DNA of 64,000 nt, from assembly GCF_964204865.1 (NCBI RefSeq), contig NC_135255.1, forward strand, positions 10,693,135-10,757,134, read 5' to 3'. The position numbers and the translations under genes were made by a program. Below, piece after piece: positions 63,266 through 64,000 of this stretch; the first letter of the stretch is position 1; the number at the start of each line of letters is the position of its first letter. A model generated the notes under the pieces. It was not told the DNA's origin, did no database searches, and saw only the letters and a list, made by a program, of their open reading frames with translations. The DNA comes from Styela clava (taxonomy: Eukaryota; Chordata; Ascidiacea; Stolidobranchia; Styelidae).

Positions 63266-64000
63266 CAACGTCTACAATTGATGAAAAAAAAACTCACAAC
63301 AAAATTATAAAAATAATGAAAATACAAAGATACAGTAAAGTCAAAATTTTTATCACACACATATATGTCACCAGCACCCCGTACATTGCAGTCTCTTGAA
63401 AAATGTAATGAGATGTTCCCAAATTATTCTTTGTACACTGCAGTTTGGATTCTGTAACGTACCGGCAGTCAATGTATGAATTTTCCAAGTTCGAAATATC
63501 TCTTAATATGGTTTTATCTCAATCTTCTTTTCAATACTCACTTCAACTAATGTTATTTAGTATTATTTATTAACTAACAGTCTTAATACAACCAAACATT
63601 CAAATTGTATTATTGTATTGTACTATTTCGTCCGGTACTAAGCTTTTTGGATCTAATTCAAACGAGAATATCAAATATGATTGGCGTCCGAACTGCAAAC
63701 TCGTTCCCATCGACGAAATGTTGCGTCGCTGCGCTTGTTTTACAAATTTTATATCACATTGCTTTATACTGAATTTTCGCAACTGTCCATCTAGAAAAGA
63801 TTTCCAGTCGTAATACTCGTTTGACTGTAAGCTCTCATACGTTTACCGTCAGTGTACCTACCGGAAATTTTTTTTTTATGTCAAACGGTCAAAAATTTTT
63901 TCTAAGAACTCCATATGTCTGTGATTCATTGCTTCTTAGCTGTTTCCTAGTGCTTCAATTCCCAGTCAATCGGTATTTACTATAAAAAAAAACAATTTGT
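63266..64000. other. Non-coding right edge
   Basis: No exon or repeat boundary recognised. Short open frames on both strands near 63600-63810 overlap each other and show no family resemblance. Confidence 0.35.

Noticed and set aside
1-64000. tRNA, rRNA, CRISPR arrays, bacterial operons or viral genes
   Set aside because: Looked for and not seen; the window is ordinary spliced animal nuclear DNA, and no cloverleaf with tRNA promoter boxes was recognised.

Overview
This is an AT-rich piece of animal nuclear DNA. The genes are split by many short, conventional GT-AG introns, coding exons stand out against AT-rich non-coding DNA, and cut-and-paste transposon remnants (MITEs) are scattered throughout. 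The gene content (synaptotagmin, rapsyn, a nicotinic acetylcholine receptor subunit, a mitochondrial ribosomal protein, two very divergent rhodopsin-class GPCRs) fits an invertebrate deuterostome. An ascidian tunicate is my best guess. That is inference; nothing in the window fixes the species.

Layout. 1-1.4 kb (+): the last two coding exons of a synaptotagmin, with a MITE in the intron. 1.4-5.8 kb: non-coding, with repeat remnants. 5.8-9.2 kb (-): a complete seven-exon rapsyn gene. 9.9-10.1 kb (+): a possible small ORF. 11.4-21.2 kb (-): a complete thirteen-exon nicotinic acetylcholine receptor alpha-type subunit, whose large first intron carries decayed coding sequence and an 821-bp MITE. 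21.2-29.0 kb: no gene recognised. 29.0-34.0 kb (+): a seven-exon atypical class A GPCR, possibly extended by an exon at 37.1 kb across an intron full of MITEs. 37.4-40.6 kb (+): mitochondrial ribosomal protein L28, beginning with an 8-base coding exon. 40.85-41.37 kb (-): a possible two-exon transmembrane microprotein. 45 kb (+): a possible orphan terminal exon. 47.2-51.7 kb (-): a three-exon gene for a small lysine-rich protein. 51.7-58.7 kb: no gene recognised. 58.7-61.2 kb (+): a two-exon class A GPCR with a twelve-cysteine ectodomain. 61.5-63.3 kb: tandem repeats and MITEs.

The most striking point is functional neighbourhood. Rapsyn, the cytoplasmic scaffold that clusters nicotinic receptors at synapses, lies directly downstream of, and on the same strand as, a nicotinic receptor alpha-type subunit, with about 2.2 kb between their coding regions. 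A synaptotagmin (presynaptic calcium sensor family) lies on the other side. Both GPCRs have lost several class A signature residues, so they are candidates for lineage-specific receptors.

All exon structures were assembled by hand from splice-site motifs, reading-phase continuity and recalled family features. No database search or transcript evidence was available.
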